A stretch of DNA of 64,000 nucleotides from Pseudarthrobacter naphthalenicus (GTDB lineage Bacteria > Actinomycetota > Actinomycetes > Actinomycetales > Micrococcaceae): positions 1 to 64,000 of the forward strand of contig NZ_JARESG010000009.1 of assembly GCF_029076445.1 (NCBI RefSeq), read 5' to 3'. The position numbers and the translations under genes were made by a program. Shown here piece after piece: positions 1 through 8,284 of the stretch (its first letter is position 1; every line of letters begins with the position of its first letter). The notes under the pieces are model-generated. The model worked only from the letters and a program-made list of their open reading frames with translations, made no database searches and was not told the origin of the DNA.

Positions 1-734
1 ACTGGGAGTAGACCCCACCCAGGACATGGTGCCGGCCCCGAGCACACCAGCGAAGGGCCGGTACCAAGTCCTCAGAATCTCAGTACCAACTACCCAGACC
101 AGCAGTTCCAACAACAGCTATCTGCCACCCAGAACCGTGACCTCGGCTACCCGACGTCAGACGAGTACTCACCGATGGCCGGTGGCGTTATGCAAGACTT
201 CCAGTTTGGCAAGATCTCCTGGAACCCCGTCACGGGATCCAGAATCACCAAAGGAGGCATCGGTGTCACCTGGGACAAGGTTGGTGGTCCGCTCAGCGGG
301 CTCGGATACCCCACGACGGACGAATACGCCACGGCCAACGGAGGCGTCACTCAAGCCTTCCAGTTCGGGCAAATCGTCTGGTCTCCTGCCCCTGGCCCCC
401 GCTTCATCAAGGGCGGAATCGGTGCAACGTGGATCAATGTCGGCGGCCCAGAGCCCACTTGGATACCCCACCTCTGACGAAGTCGGCGGACTCGTCCAGG
501 GCGGTGCAAAACAGTACTTCCAGGGCGGGGAAGTTATGGTCTCCGGCAGCAGGTGCCCGCGTTGTTACCGGTGGCATCTGGGCCGCCTGGGTTGGCCATG
601 GCTCCGAAGGCGGGCGCTTGGGCTACCCGACCACCAACGAGTATGCAGTCGGTGGTGGAGGCTACGCGCAGGATTACCAAGGCGGCCGCATCACCTGGCG
701 CCCCGGTAATCTCACTGTCGAGTGGGCGAAGTAA
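1..734 (+). pseudogene. LGFP-repeat secreted protein, 3' part, two frameshifts
   Basis: The reading frame is open from base 1, so the gene starts outside the window. LGFP-type repeats (about 54 residues, marked by LGYPT-D/N-E and a QGG/FGG-xIxW block) run across three frames. Frame 1 is good to about 450, frame 2 carries SPLGYPTSDEVGGLVQGG at about 452-529, and frame 3 carries the rest from KLWSPAAG at 531 to TAA at 732-734. The first break fits a 2-base loss at 451 and the second fits one extra G in the G-run at 527-530. LGFP repeats are known in actinobacterial cell-wall proteins; no catalytic domain is visible in this part. A Q/N/P-rich stretch precedes the first repeat. It is a decayed gene unless both breaks are sequencing errors. 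Confidence 0.75.
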
Positions 735-1100
735 GGGCTGCATCCAGGCTTCCTCGTAGCAGTTTCGGCGGCTCGGAGGTACTGCTTAGATACGCGACGA
801 GCCAAGGAATGCCCCGCTACCCAAAAGGGTGGCGGGGCATTTCCACGCAATCTGTCAGCGTGTAAAGCTGGTCTTGGGTCAAGACTAGCTGCACGCTTCA
901 GGCGTCCATCTAAGGGATGGAAGGACACCACGCAGCGACGAGGACCATGCACCCTAAGCCAGGATGTGGCGGATTGGGCTCACTCAACGGTCTTGCATAG
1001 CGGCAGCACCAACAGTCAATGGTCAGAAATGCTCTGAATCGCACTCGGACGTCACTTCCCTGAGACGGCTGGCTACCTACGACGCCTATCCGCGGCACTG
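735..1100. other. Intergenic gap between two LGFP genes
   Basis: Apart from the hairpin at 808-842 and a minor 6-bp hairpin at 871-885, I see no gene-like frame with a ribosome-binding site here. It is the convergent 3' space of the LGFP pseudogene and the GH25 gene. Confidence 0.5.
808..842. terminator. Rho-independent-like hairpin
   Basis: A 15-bp stem (one wobble pair) with a 4-base AAAA loop: AATGCCCCGCTACCC pairs with GGGTGGCGGGGCATT. It lies 74 bases after the LGFP pseudogene stop and ends in a short T-run. It could serve both the plus-strand gene and the minus-strand GH25 gene that converges on it. Confidence 0.7.
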
Positions 1101-3002
1101 TCAGCGACGGTAGACGCTCACTCCAGTTGTCGGCGTCCAGATCAGTGACCCTCCCTGGAAGTCCTGCCGACATTCACGTGAAGAGTTGCAGTATTCGTCA
1201 GTGTAGGGATACCCGAGCCAGCCGTTTTCGAAGTTTTGACTCGCCCAAACGTACCGAATCGATCCGAAGGGGCTGAAGTGGGCTCCAGTGGCGGATGACC
1301 AGATCGTTGAGCCGCCCTGGAAGAACTGGTAGCAGCCGCCGTTCTTCAGGCCACATGCTTCATTGCTGACCGGATATCCGGTCTGGCCATTCTCGGAACC
1401 CAGGCGCTGGAAGCTTGAACGAATTGCACCTGCAGCGACGGCGTAGGCTCCGGATGAGGGCGACCAGTAGATGTCACCACCTTGAAACGTCTGCACGCAT
1501 CCTGAAGCTGCATATCCGCAAACCTGGCCCGAAGTCGGGTAACCTAAGACCCCGTTTTCGAAGCCCATCGCCGCGTAGCGGTCCCGGATTGGACCAGCAG
1601 GGCTGATCTGAATGCCTGTGCCGGTCCAGATAATGGCGCCTCCCTGGAACATCTGATAGCAACCGCCGCCTTTTAGTCCACATATTTCAGGTCCCAAGAC
1701 TGGATAGCCCAAAGGCCCGTTCTCGGATCCGGACCGCTGATAAGTGCCACGGATTGCTCCGTCCCGTATTGCGTGGGCGCCAGTGGCCGGAGACCACTGG
1801 ATCGATCCGCCTTGGAAGATCTGGTAACAGCCATTGTTGACCAGTCCGCACGCTATCGGCCCCCAAGGATTCCCAATCCAGGACTTGGAGGCTTGGTATT
1901 CCTGGCTGAAGGCTGCTTCGATGTTTTCCCCGGAGCGCGCAAAGCGCTGGAGCGATGCGTAATCTCCGTTCCATACGTTCGAGTCACCTGCGAAAGGACC
2001 CGTGCTGCTGTACTGCCAGATGCTATAGGTGCTCCAGCTGGCTGTGGGAACCGGTCCTGCAATGTTGGTGGGGGAGCTTGGGTAGGCAGCAACCCAAAGG
2101 GGATAGTCGCCAAAACCGGCCGGATTACCTAGGCATTGATTCCACCAACTCGTGTTGGTGTAGATGACCGGAAGCCGACCCGTAAGCGACTGCATGGTGT
2201 TGCCGAAGTCCCTCACCCACGATTGGAGCTTGCCCGGCGACATGTTGTAGCACGTGTTGCCAAAGTAGAAACCATCGATGGTCCGGCCTTCATAGGGGTT
2301 GAACTCGAAGTCCAGGACGGGCGGCATGGTATATCCGTCAGCAGACCAGCCGCCGCCGTTTTGTACAAAGTAACGGGCTTGATCCGCTCCCGAGGACCAG
2401 TTCGGAATAGCAAAGTGGTACGCACCGCGGATCATCCCGACATTCCTGGAGCCCCGGTATTGCGAGCCGTACGACGGGTTGGTGTAGTAGTTACCTTCCG
2501 TGGCCTTTACGTAGGCGAACCTTGAGCCCATGTTCCACTGCTGCTGCCAGTCCACGCTAGGCTGATGTCCACTGACGTCCAGACCTTGGACCCCAAACGT
2601 CGGCATCCAGGTGCCTTCGGTTGACAACGACTCCGTGCTAAGCCGCCCAGCGGAATTGGAGGGAGTCGATGCTGTGACGCGGGCGGACCGCTGTCCCATT
2701 TCGGCTCCGCCGACTCCAACCGCTTCCGCCATAGACTGCGCAGCCTCTGCCGTGGGAGGGGCAGATTGTGTCGCCGTTGGTGCTATCTTCTCGGGGGTTG
2801 GGGGCGCTGACGATGTTGCCGGGGAGGGTGAACCAGTCGCGGAGCTAGTACTTGCGCCAGCGGCTGCGGTGGGCGTAGGGGCAGGTTCGGCGGCGGTCGC
2901 AACGCCCGCCAGTCCTGGACCCGCTGCCAGACTGGCAGCCAGAAGAGCTATCCCCAACGACATCAATGCGGGGCGACGGGACTGAGACGGGTTCCGCTTC
3001 AT
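1101..3002 (-). CDS. Secreted GH25 muramidase with five LGFP repeats
   Basis: A 633-residue secreted cell-wall hydrolase. I start it at ATG 3002 (MKRNPSQSRRPAL), with GGAG five bases upstream; an ORF extension to 3101 lacks a ribosome-binding site. Residues 1-38 are a signal peptide (hydrophobic core, then ATA-A). An Ala/Pro/Thr/Ser-rich linker follows to about 130. A GH25 lysozyme domain spans about 140-345, with GLDVSGHQ at its start and the catalytic D-x-E in VLDFEFN. Five LGFP repeats fill the C-terminus (GPLGYP, GVLGYP, GQTGYP, GWLGYP and a degenerate first unit). Each repeat carries a cysteine pair of the form CG-x5-C or close to it, suggesting one disulfide per repeat. GH25 enzymes cut the MurNAc-GlcNAc bond of peptidoglycan; the repeats probably bind the wall. 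Confidence 0.9.
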   Translation of the reverse strand: MKRNPSQSRRPALMSLGIALLAASLAAGPGLAGVATAAEPAPTPTAAAGASTSSATGSPSPATSSAPPTPEKIAPTATQSAPPTAEAAQSMAEAVGVGGAEMGQRSARVTASTPSNSAGRLSTESLSTEGTWMPTFGVQGLDVSGHQPSVDWQQQWNMGSRFAYVKATEGNYYTNPSYGSQYRGSRNVGMIRGAYHFAIPNWSSGADQARYFVQNGGGWSADGYTMPPVLDFEFNPYEGRTIDGFYFGNTCYNMSPGKLQSWVRDFGNTMQSLTGRLPVIYTNTSWWNQCLGNPAGFGDYPLWVAAYPSSPTNIAGPVPTASWSTYSIWQYSSTGPFAGDSNVWNGDYASLQRFARSGENIEAAFSQEYQASKSWIGNPWGPIACGLVNNGCYQIFQGGSIQWSPATGAHAIRDGAIRGTYQRSGSENGPLGYPVLGPEICGLKGGGCYQMFQGGAIIWTGTGIQISPAGPIRDRYAAMGFENGVLGYPTSGQVCGYAASGCVQTFQGGDIYWSPSSGAYAVAAGAIRSSFQRLGSENGQTGYPVSNEACGLKNGGCYQFFQGGSTIWSSATGAHFSPFGSIRYVWASQNFENGWLGYPYTDEYCNSSRECRQDFQGGSLIWTPTTGVSVYRR

Positions 3003-3023
3003 TTTTGCTCCGGAGACAATGTG

Positions 3024-3084
3024 GCGCTCCGCCGAGCGCTCATTTGGTTGCTGCTTTGATGACTCCCCCAGGGAGGCATCAAGC
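3024..3084 (-). promoter_or_regulatory. Two hairpins in the 5' leader of the GH25 gene
   Basis: Bases 3024-3039 form a perfect 6-bp stem (GCGCTC/GAGCGC, loop CGCC). Bases 3051-3084 form a longer stem: TGCTTTGATGACTCCC pairs with GGGAGGCATCAAGCA, with one bulge and one mismatch. Both would lie in the untranslated leader 20-80 bases before the start codon. The class is unknown; it does not clearly match the c-di-AMP (ydaO) consensus as I remember it. Confidence 0.4.
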
Positions 3085-3350
3085 AGGTGGTATTTCGACA
3101 ATTAACGCGCCCACCATAGCACTGGAGTTACAGATGCAACTAGTGGTTCAGTTGTTGCTGATGTGATTGCTATCCAGCGAATGTTGGGCCAGCTACTTGC
3201 AGGGTTCCCGGCGAAACGTTACTGATTGCTCCAACGGCAGTGCGCCAGGCGCGCACTTTCAGTTGCCACAACGGTGTCTACCTTCGCTTGGCGGCCCCGA
3301 TATTAACGGCCGCGTTGTGCTGGGAGCGTGGGTGGCACCGGACGCTGGCA

Positions 3351-3378
3351 CGATTGGCCGCTGATGAGCGGCCAATCG
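3351..3378 (-). terminator. Hairpin after the LGFP-only gene
   Basis: A perfect 12-bp stem (CGATTGGCCGCT / AGCGGCCAATCG) with loop GATG. It sits 22 bases past the stop of the minus-strand gene at 3401. No T-run follows, so termination may need Rho. Confidence 0.6.
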
Positions 3379-3400
3379 ATGCTGTAAGCGCAGACTACGG

Positions 3401-4120
3401 TTAGTACCGGTCAGTCCAGATTCTTCCGTTGGACCAATAAATGATGCCGTCTTCAAAGCGCTGAGCACGAGTTGATGCATTCACTGAATATTCATCGGTT
3501 ACGGGACGGCCCATGTAGAAGTAGCCACCGCCACGCTCGTATTCCCATCGAATGGCTCCCTGCAGCAGCCGGGTTCCGTATTGAGATGTGAAGTAGAAGG
3601 TTCCACCTTGGAAAGCTTGGACAGCGCCCCCTGCGTACCAATACGTCTCATCCGATACCGGATAGCCGGCCACCCCGGTCTGGCCACCCTTGTTCCACCA
3701 TGCCTCCCGGATGCCGGCTCCAATATAGTGCAGGCCAATCTGAGGCGTATAATACATGGTTCCGTTCGTGAAGTGCTGTGCGATGGCACCGCCGCCTAAC
3801 GGTTCCTCGTCTCGAATGGGCCAGCCCGCTTCATGGCCGGCGTACCACTTATTCTCGATTGCGCCCCACAGTGGATGCGCTCCACCCACCGGTGACCAGA
3901 AGATGATCCCCCCTTGAAAATCCTGCTGGGCTCCGCCGGTTACTGGGTACTCGTTCCAGAGCGGCAGCCCTAACGGTGATGAGGACCCGCCAATGGACGA
4001 ATATTTTGCGCCGATTGCGCCAACCACTGCCGGCGCGTAGGCTCCCGCTGCGGGACCGATGCCCGAAAGAACAATCGCAGCCGCAGCTGCAATCGCTAAT
4101 TTAGCCTTTAACTTCTTCAT
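3401..4120 (-). CDS. Secreted LGFP-repeat protein without catalytic domain
   Basis: A 239-residue protein with a signal peptide (MKKLKAKLAIAAAAAIVLSGIG, cleavage near residue 27) and about four LGFP repeats to the C-terminus (SPLGLPLWNEY, AGWPIRDEE, GVAGYPVSDE, YMGRPVTDEY, each followed by an F-x-G/D-G-xIxY/W block). Start ATG 4120 is preceded by GGGGAG at good spacing. The repeats lack the cysteine pairs of the GH25 protein. Such repeat-only proteins are likely wall-associated; no enzyme activity can be inferred. It shares strand with the GH25 gene, 400 bases apart, each with its own hairpins, so they are probably separate transcripts. Confidence 0.85.
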   Translation of the reverse strand: MKKLKAKLAIAAAAAIVLSGIGPAAGAYAPAVVGAIGAKYSSIGGSSSPLGLPLWNEYPVTGGAQQDFQGGIIFWSPVGGAHPLWGAIENKWYAGHEAGWPIRDEEPLGGGAIAQHFTNGTMYYTPQIGLHYIGAGIREAWWNKGGQTGVAGYPVSDETYWYAGGAVQAFQGGTFYFTSQYGTRLLQGAIRWEYERGGGYFYMGRPVTDEYSVNASTRAQRFEDGIIYWSNGRIWTDRY

Positions 4121-4447
4121 ATTCTCCCCATTGCAATTCGTGAGTCGTCAGCCCAGTGGGGCTGACGACTCATTATGCGGGAAGTTTCAATGGCCGCACT
4201 AACCTCGTCCACGAAACGATCGAGTATCTACGCCACACGCGTCGCCGCACCTTGTCAGAGATGTAAAGACTTCTGAAATCTAGAGTCAGTTGCAAAGTTC
4301 GCCCGTGGCATCTTGAGCACATGCTCAGCACGCCCCGAATAATTATCCACAGCGCCCGAGATATGACTTGGCAGCTTGTTGTAGGTTCCTTAGGCTTTAT
4401 CCAGTTGCACTGCCTCCGCCGGGGGCGGCAGTTGTATTGGGGAACAT
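4121..4447. other. Divergent intergenic region, LGFP gene and Tad operon
   Basis: Contains the perfect hairpin at 4141-4172 and a 14-base palindrome at 4314-4327 (TGAGCA-CA-TGCTCA) about 120 bases before the tadA start, a possible operator. Promoters for both directions must lie here, but no clear -35/-10 pair stands out. Confidence 0.4.
4141..4172 (-). promoter_or_regulatory. Perfect 14-bp hairpin just upstream of the LGFP-only gene
   Basis: TGAGTCGTCAGCCC pairs perfectly with GGGCTGACGACTCA around loop AGTG. It ends 20 bases before the start codon of the minus-strand gene, so it lies in the leader or at the promoter rather than after a gene. No T-run follows. It may be an RNA stability or attenuator element, or a protein-binding palindrome. 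Confidence 0.5.
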
Positions 4448-5671
4448 ATGGACGCGCTGGGAATTGTCGAGGACGAAGTCCGCGAGCTTATTCGTCGTCG
4501 AGGACTTGATCCGCTTCGTCAGGTGGGAGAAGTCCGCCGCCTTGTAGAGGCAGCAGTCAGTGACTACGACGAGCGGGCCCTGATGGGTCCGCTTCCTCCT
4601 ATTGGCCCTTTGGATGCGGCACGCAAGTTCCTTTTTGATGCTGTGGCCGGATTCGGCGTGCTTCAGCCACTCTTGGACGATCCAAGCATCGAAGAAGTCT
4701 GGATCAACACCCCCAACGAAATCTATATAGCAAGGAACGGCGAATCCGAGCTAACCTCCCTTAGCCTGACGGAGCAACAGGTGCGGGACCTGGTGGAGCG
4801 AATGCTCAAGAGTTCCGGCCGTCGCCTGGACATGTCATCGCCCTTCGTTGACGCTGCACTGCCCGATGGCTCCAGGCTCCACGTTGTCATTCCGGATGTT
4901 ACCCGCCGCCATTGGGCAGTGAACATCCGCAAGTTTGTGGTGAAGGCCAGCCGCCTTGAGCACCTGATCGAGTTGGGGACTCTGACGCCGCAGTCCGCCC
5001 GGTTCCTTGGCGCGGCCGTTTCCAGCGGACTGAACATTCTTGTTTCTGGCGCCACCCAGGCGGGCAAGACCACCATGCTTAACTGTCTGGCGGCGAGCAT
5101 CGGCAGCCGCGAGCGGGTGATCACCGTTGAAGAGATCTTTGAACTCCAGTTTCCGCTTCGGGACGTGGTGGGTCTCCAATGCCGCCAGCCCAATCTCGAA
5201 GGCGAAGGGGAGATTCCCTTGCGCAGGCTGGTTAAAGAGGCGCTCCGGATGCGGCCGGACCGTCTTGTGGTGGGAGAAGTTCGCGAGGCCGAGAGCCTGG
5301 ACATGCTGATCGCCTTAAATAGTGGCCTGCCAGGGATGTGTTCCGTTCATGCGAACTCTGCGCGTGACGCCGTGACGAAAATTTGTACACTTCCTCTGCT
5401 GGCCGGAGAGAATATCTCCTCGGCGTTCGTCGTGCCAACGGTGGCATCCTGCATCGACCTTGTGGTGCACTGCAGCAGGCACGCCAACGGGCGAAGGCAA
5501 GTTACCGAGATACTCTCTCTCGGCAAGCGAGTGGAGAACGGCATCATCGAGTCGTCAATGGTCTTCGCGCTGGCGGACGGACAACTGCAGCCGCGGGCTA
5601 GCGCGATGCCGGCTGCCGAAAAGTTCGCCCGGGCAGGCTATGACGTCGCGGCGCTGCTGGAGCCGCGCTGA
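4448..5671 (+). CDS. tadA: Tad/Flp pilus assembly ATPase (CpaF/TadA family)
   Basis: The 407-residue secretion ATPase that powers Flp pilus assembly at the cytoplasmic face. The N-terminal domain (1-140) is CpaF-like. Walker A reads GATQAGKTT, a Q-A variant of the usual G-T-G-T-GKT, at about residue 200. The Walker B/Asp-box region is RPDRLVVGEVRE, with the catalytic Glu in GEVR. SVHAN after it matches the His-box of this family. The start ATG follows GGGGA at 7 bases. It is the first gene of the operon and overlaps tadB by one base (TGATG). No TadZ, CpaB or prepilin peptidase gene is next to it, so those parts must come from elsewhere. Confidence 0.9.
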   Translation: MDALGIVEDEVRELIRRRGLDPLRQVGEVRRLVEAAVSDYDERALMGPLPPIGPLDAARKFLFDAVAGFGVLQPLLDDPSIEEVWINTPNEIYIARNGESELTSLSLTEQQVRDLVERMLKSSGRRLDMSSPFVDAALPDGSRLHVVIPDVTRRHWAVNIRKFVVKASRLEHLIELGTLTPQSARFLGAAVSSGLNILVSGATQAGKTTMLNCLAASIGSRERVITVEEIFELQFPLRDVVGLQCRQPNLEGEGEIPLRRLVKEALRMRPDRLVVGEVREAESLDMLIALNSGLPGMCSVHANSARDAVTKICTLPLLAGENISSAFVVPTVASCIDLVVHCSRHANGRRQVTEILSLGKRVENGIIESSMVFALADGQLQPRASAMPAAEKFARAGYDVAALLEPR

Positions 5672-6525
5672 TGGCGCCGCTATTCGGGGTGCTTGCCGGC
5701 ACGGGTCTGTTTCTTATCTGGTGGTCGTTCTGGGAAAAGCCAACGTTGGTGAAGCGTCGACCGAGGGTCAGCCGCATCGGTGACCTCCTGGCTGCCGCCG
5801 GGATCGAGAAAGTCACTGCCGGTGGACTCGTCGCCTCCTGTTTGGGGCTTGGCATTTTTGTGGCGCTGGTCTTCGTCCTAATTTCCAGGTCGTGGCCCAT
5901 GTCCGTTTGTTTCGGGCTGTTTGGCGCTTGGCTTCCCATCAGTGTCGTGCGCTGGCGCGCGCATAAGAGGACTGCTGTGTTGCGCCAGCTCTGGCCGGAC
6001 GTGGTGGATCATCTTCGATCTGCCATCCGCGCCGGTCTTTCCCTGCCCGAGGCTCTCATCCAGCTGGGAGAAAACGGGCCGGAAGAACTCCGCCACATAT
6101 TCCGGGACTTCGGCGCCGATTACCGTGCGGGGGGCCAATTTGAGGGCTCTCTTAACAGGCTCAAGGACCGCCTGGCGGATCCTGTCGCGGACCGGATCAT
6201 CGAGGCCCTTCGACTGACCCGCGAGGTGGGCGGTTCAGACCTGGGTAAGCTACTGGGCACACTTGCCGAATTCCTTCGCGAGAACGCCAGAACCCGCAGC
6301 GAACTGGAGGCCCGGCAGTCCTGGACAGTCAACGCCGCCCGGCTGGCAGTTGCGGCACCTTGGATTGTCATGCTCCTTTTGGCCACCCGCCCGGAAGCCG
6401 TCAACGCTTACAACACACCCATGGGGGCAGGAGTCCTCCTGGGCGGTTTGGTGGTCTCCCTCGTCTGCTACTCCATCATGTTGCGCATCGGCGCCCTTCC
6501 CCAGGATCAGCGGGTGCTCCGATGA
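5671..6525 (+). CDS. tadB: Tad pilus membrane platform protein TadB (T2SF family)
   Basis: A 284-residue inner-membrane protein of the type II secretion F family. Hydrophobic segments lie near residues 1-20, about 48-90, and two at the C-terminus (about 230-275). The soluble T2SF domain between them has the typical LRSAIRAGLSLPEAL and EGSLNRLKDRL regions. With TadC it forms the membrane platform on which the ATPase works. Start overlaps tadA and its end overlaps tadC by four bases (ATGA), so the three are translationally coupled. Confidence 0.88.
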   Translation: MAPLFGVLAGTGLFLIWWSFWEKPTLVKRRPRVSRIGDLLAAAGIEKVTAGGLVASCLGLGIFVALVFVLISRSWPMSVCFGLFGAWLPISVVRWRAHKRTAVLRQLWPDVVDHLRSAIRAGLSLPEALIQLGENGPEELRHIFRDFGADYRAGGQFEGSLNRLKDRLADPVADRIIEALRLTREVGGSDLGKLLGTLAEFLRENARTRSELEARQSWTVNAARLAVAAPWIVMLLLATRPEAVNAYNTPMGAGVLLGGLVVSLVCYSIMLRIGALPQDQRVLR

Positions 6526-7463
6526 GTGGCCAGCTGGCAGCAGCTATGGTTTGCGGCATAGTCCTCGGCGTTGGATTGTGGCTGGTGTTCGTCAGGTTGC
6601 CATTCATGCGTCCCCTCACCTTCGTAGAGCGCATTGAACCGCAGTTGAAGTCGCAGAACCTTGAATCCCGGCTGCTCCGGCCCAGTAGCCAGAACGCCAC
6701 TCCTTTCGGTCCTTTGGAACGGATCGTGCGTCCGCTGCTTCACGATGGATTCACAGCCCTCGGCAGGCTCAACCTTGGGTCAAGAGCACTGATCCGCCGG
6801 CTGGCGCAGGCCGGAATCAATAAATCGCCAGTCGATTTCCGGGCAGAACAATTGCTCTGGGCGGCCGCCGCGTTTGTGACAGCGCTGGCACTGGTAGTTC
6901 TCTCCGCTGCGGCCGGGCGCTTTAGTCCGTTCCTTGCGGTGGTGGCCGTACTGGGGAGCGGCCTTAGCGGATTCCTCCTCAGGGACTTTTGGTTGGGCGT
7001 CCAGATCAGCAGGCGTCAGGCCCGGATGATGACTGAGTTTCCCAGCCTGGCAGAGCTGATGGCGCTTGCTGTCGGTGCCGGAGAGAGCGCGACGGGAGCC
7101 TTGGATCGTGTCTGCCGCAGTGCAAACGGGGAACTGGCCAAGGAATTTTCCAAGATCCTCGCGGAGACCAGGGCGGGCAAACCCCTGGTTGAAGCGCTTC
7201 AGGAGTTTTCCGCCCAGACAGACCTTGGCCCGCTCGTGCGATTTGTCGATGGCATCGTCGTCGCGGTGGAGCGTGGAACACCTCTGGCTGATGTCCTGAG
7301 AGCACAGGCCCAAGATGTCCGGGACACGGCAAAACGGGACCTGATGGAATCGGCCGGCAAGAAAGAAATCGCCATGATGGTGCCCCTGGTTTTCGGGGTC
7401 CTTCCCTTAACCGTGGTGTTCGCAGTGTTCCCGGGCATCGCTGCCATAAGCCTGGGGCTGTAG
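6522..7463 (+). CDS. tadC: Tad pilus membrane platform protein TadC (T2SF family)
   Basis: A 313-residue second T2SF platform protein. I take ATG 6522, inside the ATGA overlap with tadB, rather than an open extension to 6360 that would lie in another frame of tadB. There is an N-terminal membrane helix (residues 5-22), a helical pair about 105-150, the T2SF domain with FPSLAELMALAVGAGES and GTPLADVLRAQAQDVRD, and a C-terminal membrane segment (MMVPLVFGVLPLTVVFAVF). These features match actinobacterial TadC. Confidence 0.88.
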   Translation: MSGQLAAAMVCGIVLGVGLWLVFVRLPFMRPLTFVERIEPQLKSQNLESRLLRPSSQNATPFGPLERIVRPLLHDGFTALGRLNLGSRALIRRLAQAGINKSPVDFRAEQLLWAAAAFVTALALVVLSAAAGRFSPFLAVVAVLGSGLSGFLLRDFWLGVQISRRQARMMTEFPSLAELMALAVGAGESATGALDRVCRSANGELAKEFSKILAETRAGKPLVEALQEFSAQTDLGPLVRFVDGIVVAVERGTPLADVLRAQAQDVRDTAKRDLMESAGKKEIAMMVPLVFGVLPLTVVFAVFPGIAAISLGL

Positions 7464-7546
7464 CCATGAGTGTTACTCAACTGTCAGATATCAACCAACA
7501 CGCTTTGCCTACTCGATCGCCGCGTCACTTACAGAATGGGACCGAA

Positions 7547-7849
7547 ATGAAAAAACTGGGACTTTCCATCAGCTTGTTATTTCTTACCTTGCTGGCCAGC
7601 TTCGGGGCGTGCGACAGCCCTGCAGTGCGATCGAGACGCCGCTCCTGGAAGCGGATCCATCCCCGGGCCGCGGAGCCCACGGCTGACGAACGGCGACGCC
7701 ATTCTTCTGACCATCCTGAACGGGGCGACGTCCCCGGCTGGGTCATGATCACGCTGATGTCCGCCGTCCTTGTGGCGGCCTTGCTCGCCCTGGCGGGACC
7801 GGCCCTGGAGGCGATGTTTAATCAGGCCATGGAGAAGGTCGGAAACTAA
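7547..7849 (+). CDS. Pilin-like small membrane protein of the Tad operon
   Basis: A 100-residue protein. The C-terminal part (ERGDVPGWVMITLMSAVLV, then hydrophobic to the end) has a charged stretch followed by one membrane helix, as in Flp-type pilins and small proteins found at this point in actinobacterial tad loci. The middle is Arg/His/Pro-rich. The N-terminus from ATG 7547 is itself hydrophobic. An alternative in-frame ATG at 7466, two bases after tadC, gives 127 residues, but the extra part looks less coding. I infer it is the pilin or a pilin-associated subunit; the prepilin cleavage motif is not clear, so this is not certain. Confidence 0.6.
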   Translation: MKKLGLSISLLFLTLLASFGACDSPAVRSRRRSWKRIHPRAAEPTADERRRHSSDHPERGDVPGWVMITLMSAVLVAALLALAGPALEAMFNQAMEKVGN

Positions 7850-7852
7850 GGC

Positions 7853-8284
7853 ATGCTCGTCGCTGGCCCTGGCAGTTCCGGTCGGTTTTCTCCCGTCGCG
7901 GGAGGCGACCGGCGCGCGGCGGAACGAGGATCCGCCATAGTGGACTTTGTCCTGGTAGGCGGCCTGCTCACCATGTTCTTCCTGGCCATCATCCAACTGG
8001 CGTTGGTCCTGCACGTTCGCAACACCCTGATTGATGCGGCGGCGTCCGGCGCACGTTATGGAACACTCGCAGACCGCGGCGCCGGCGACGCGCAGGAACG
8101 CGCTGCCCTCCTGATCGGCACGTCGCTGAACGGCGAATTCGCTCAGGACATCAGCACTGCCGAAGTGATGTTTCAAGGCATGCGAACCCTCGAGATCACC
8201 ATCAGGGCGCCGATGCCCGTCATCGGGCTAATCGGCCCGCGGGACCTTCTGGAGGTAAAGGGCCATGCCGCCATCCAGCCGTAA
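7853..8284 (+). CDS. TadE-like pilus assembly protein
   Basis: A 143-residue protein with a TadE-like N-terminus: ERGSAIVDFVLVGGLLTMFF, i.e. Glu/Arg-Gly-Ser before a single membrane helix at about 24-50, followed by a RNTLIDAAASGARYG segment typical of TadE/TadG pseudopilins. The rest is extracytoplasmic. It starts 3 bases after the pilin-like gene and overlaps the next gene by 20 bases. TadE-like proteins are processed like pilins and help pilus assembly. Confidence 0.8.
   Translation: MLVAGPGSSGRFSPVAGGDRRAAERGSAIVDFVLVGGLLTMFFLAIIQLALVLHVRNTLIDAAASGARYGTLADRGAGDAQERAALLIGTSLNGEFAQDISTAEVMFQGMRTLEITIRAPMPVIGLIGPRDLLEVKGHAAIQP

Larger units (their letters stand above)
3003..3400. other. Intergenic gap with structured leader of the GH25 gene
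   Basis: No gene supported. It contains the GH25 leader hairpins (3024-3084), the terminator-like hairpin of the next LGFP gene (3351-3378), and a GTAAC motif on the minus strand near 3221. No convincing promoter could be chosen by eye. Confidence 0.45.

Noticed and set aside
4440..4460. LexA-like GAACATATG at the tadA start
   Set aside because: Only one half-site agrees, and it overlaps the ribosome-binding site and start codon; likely chance.
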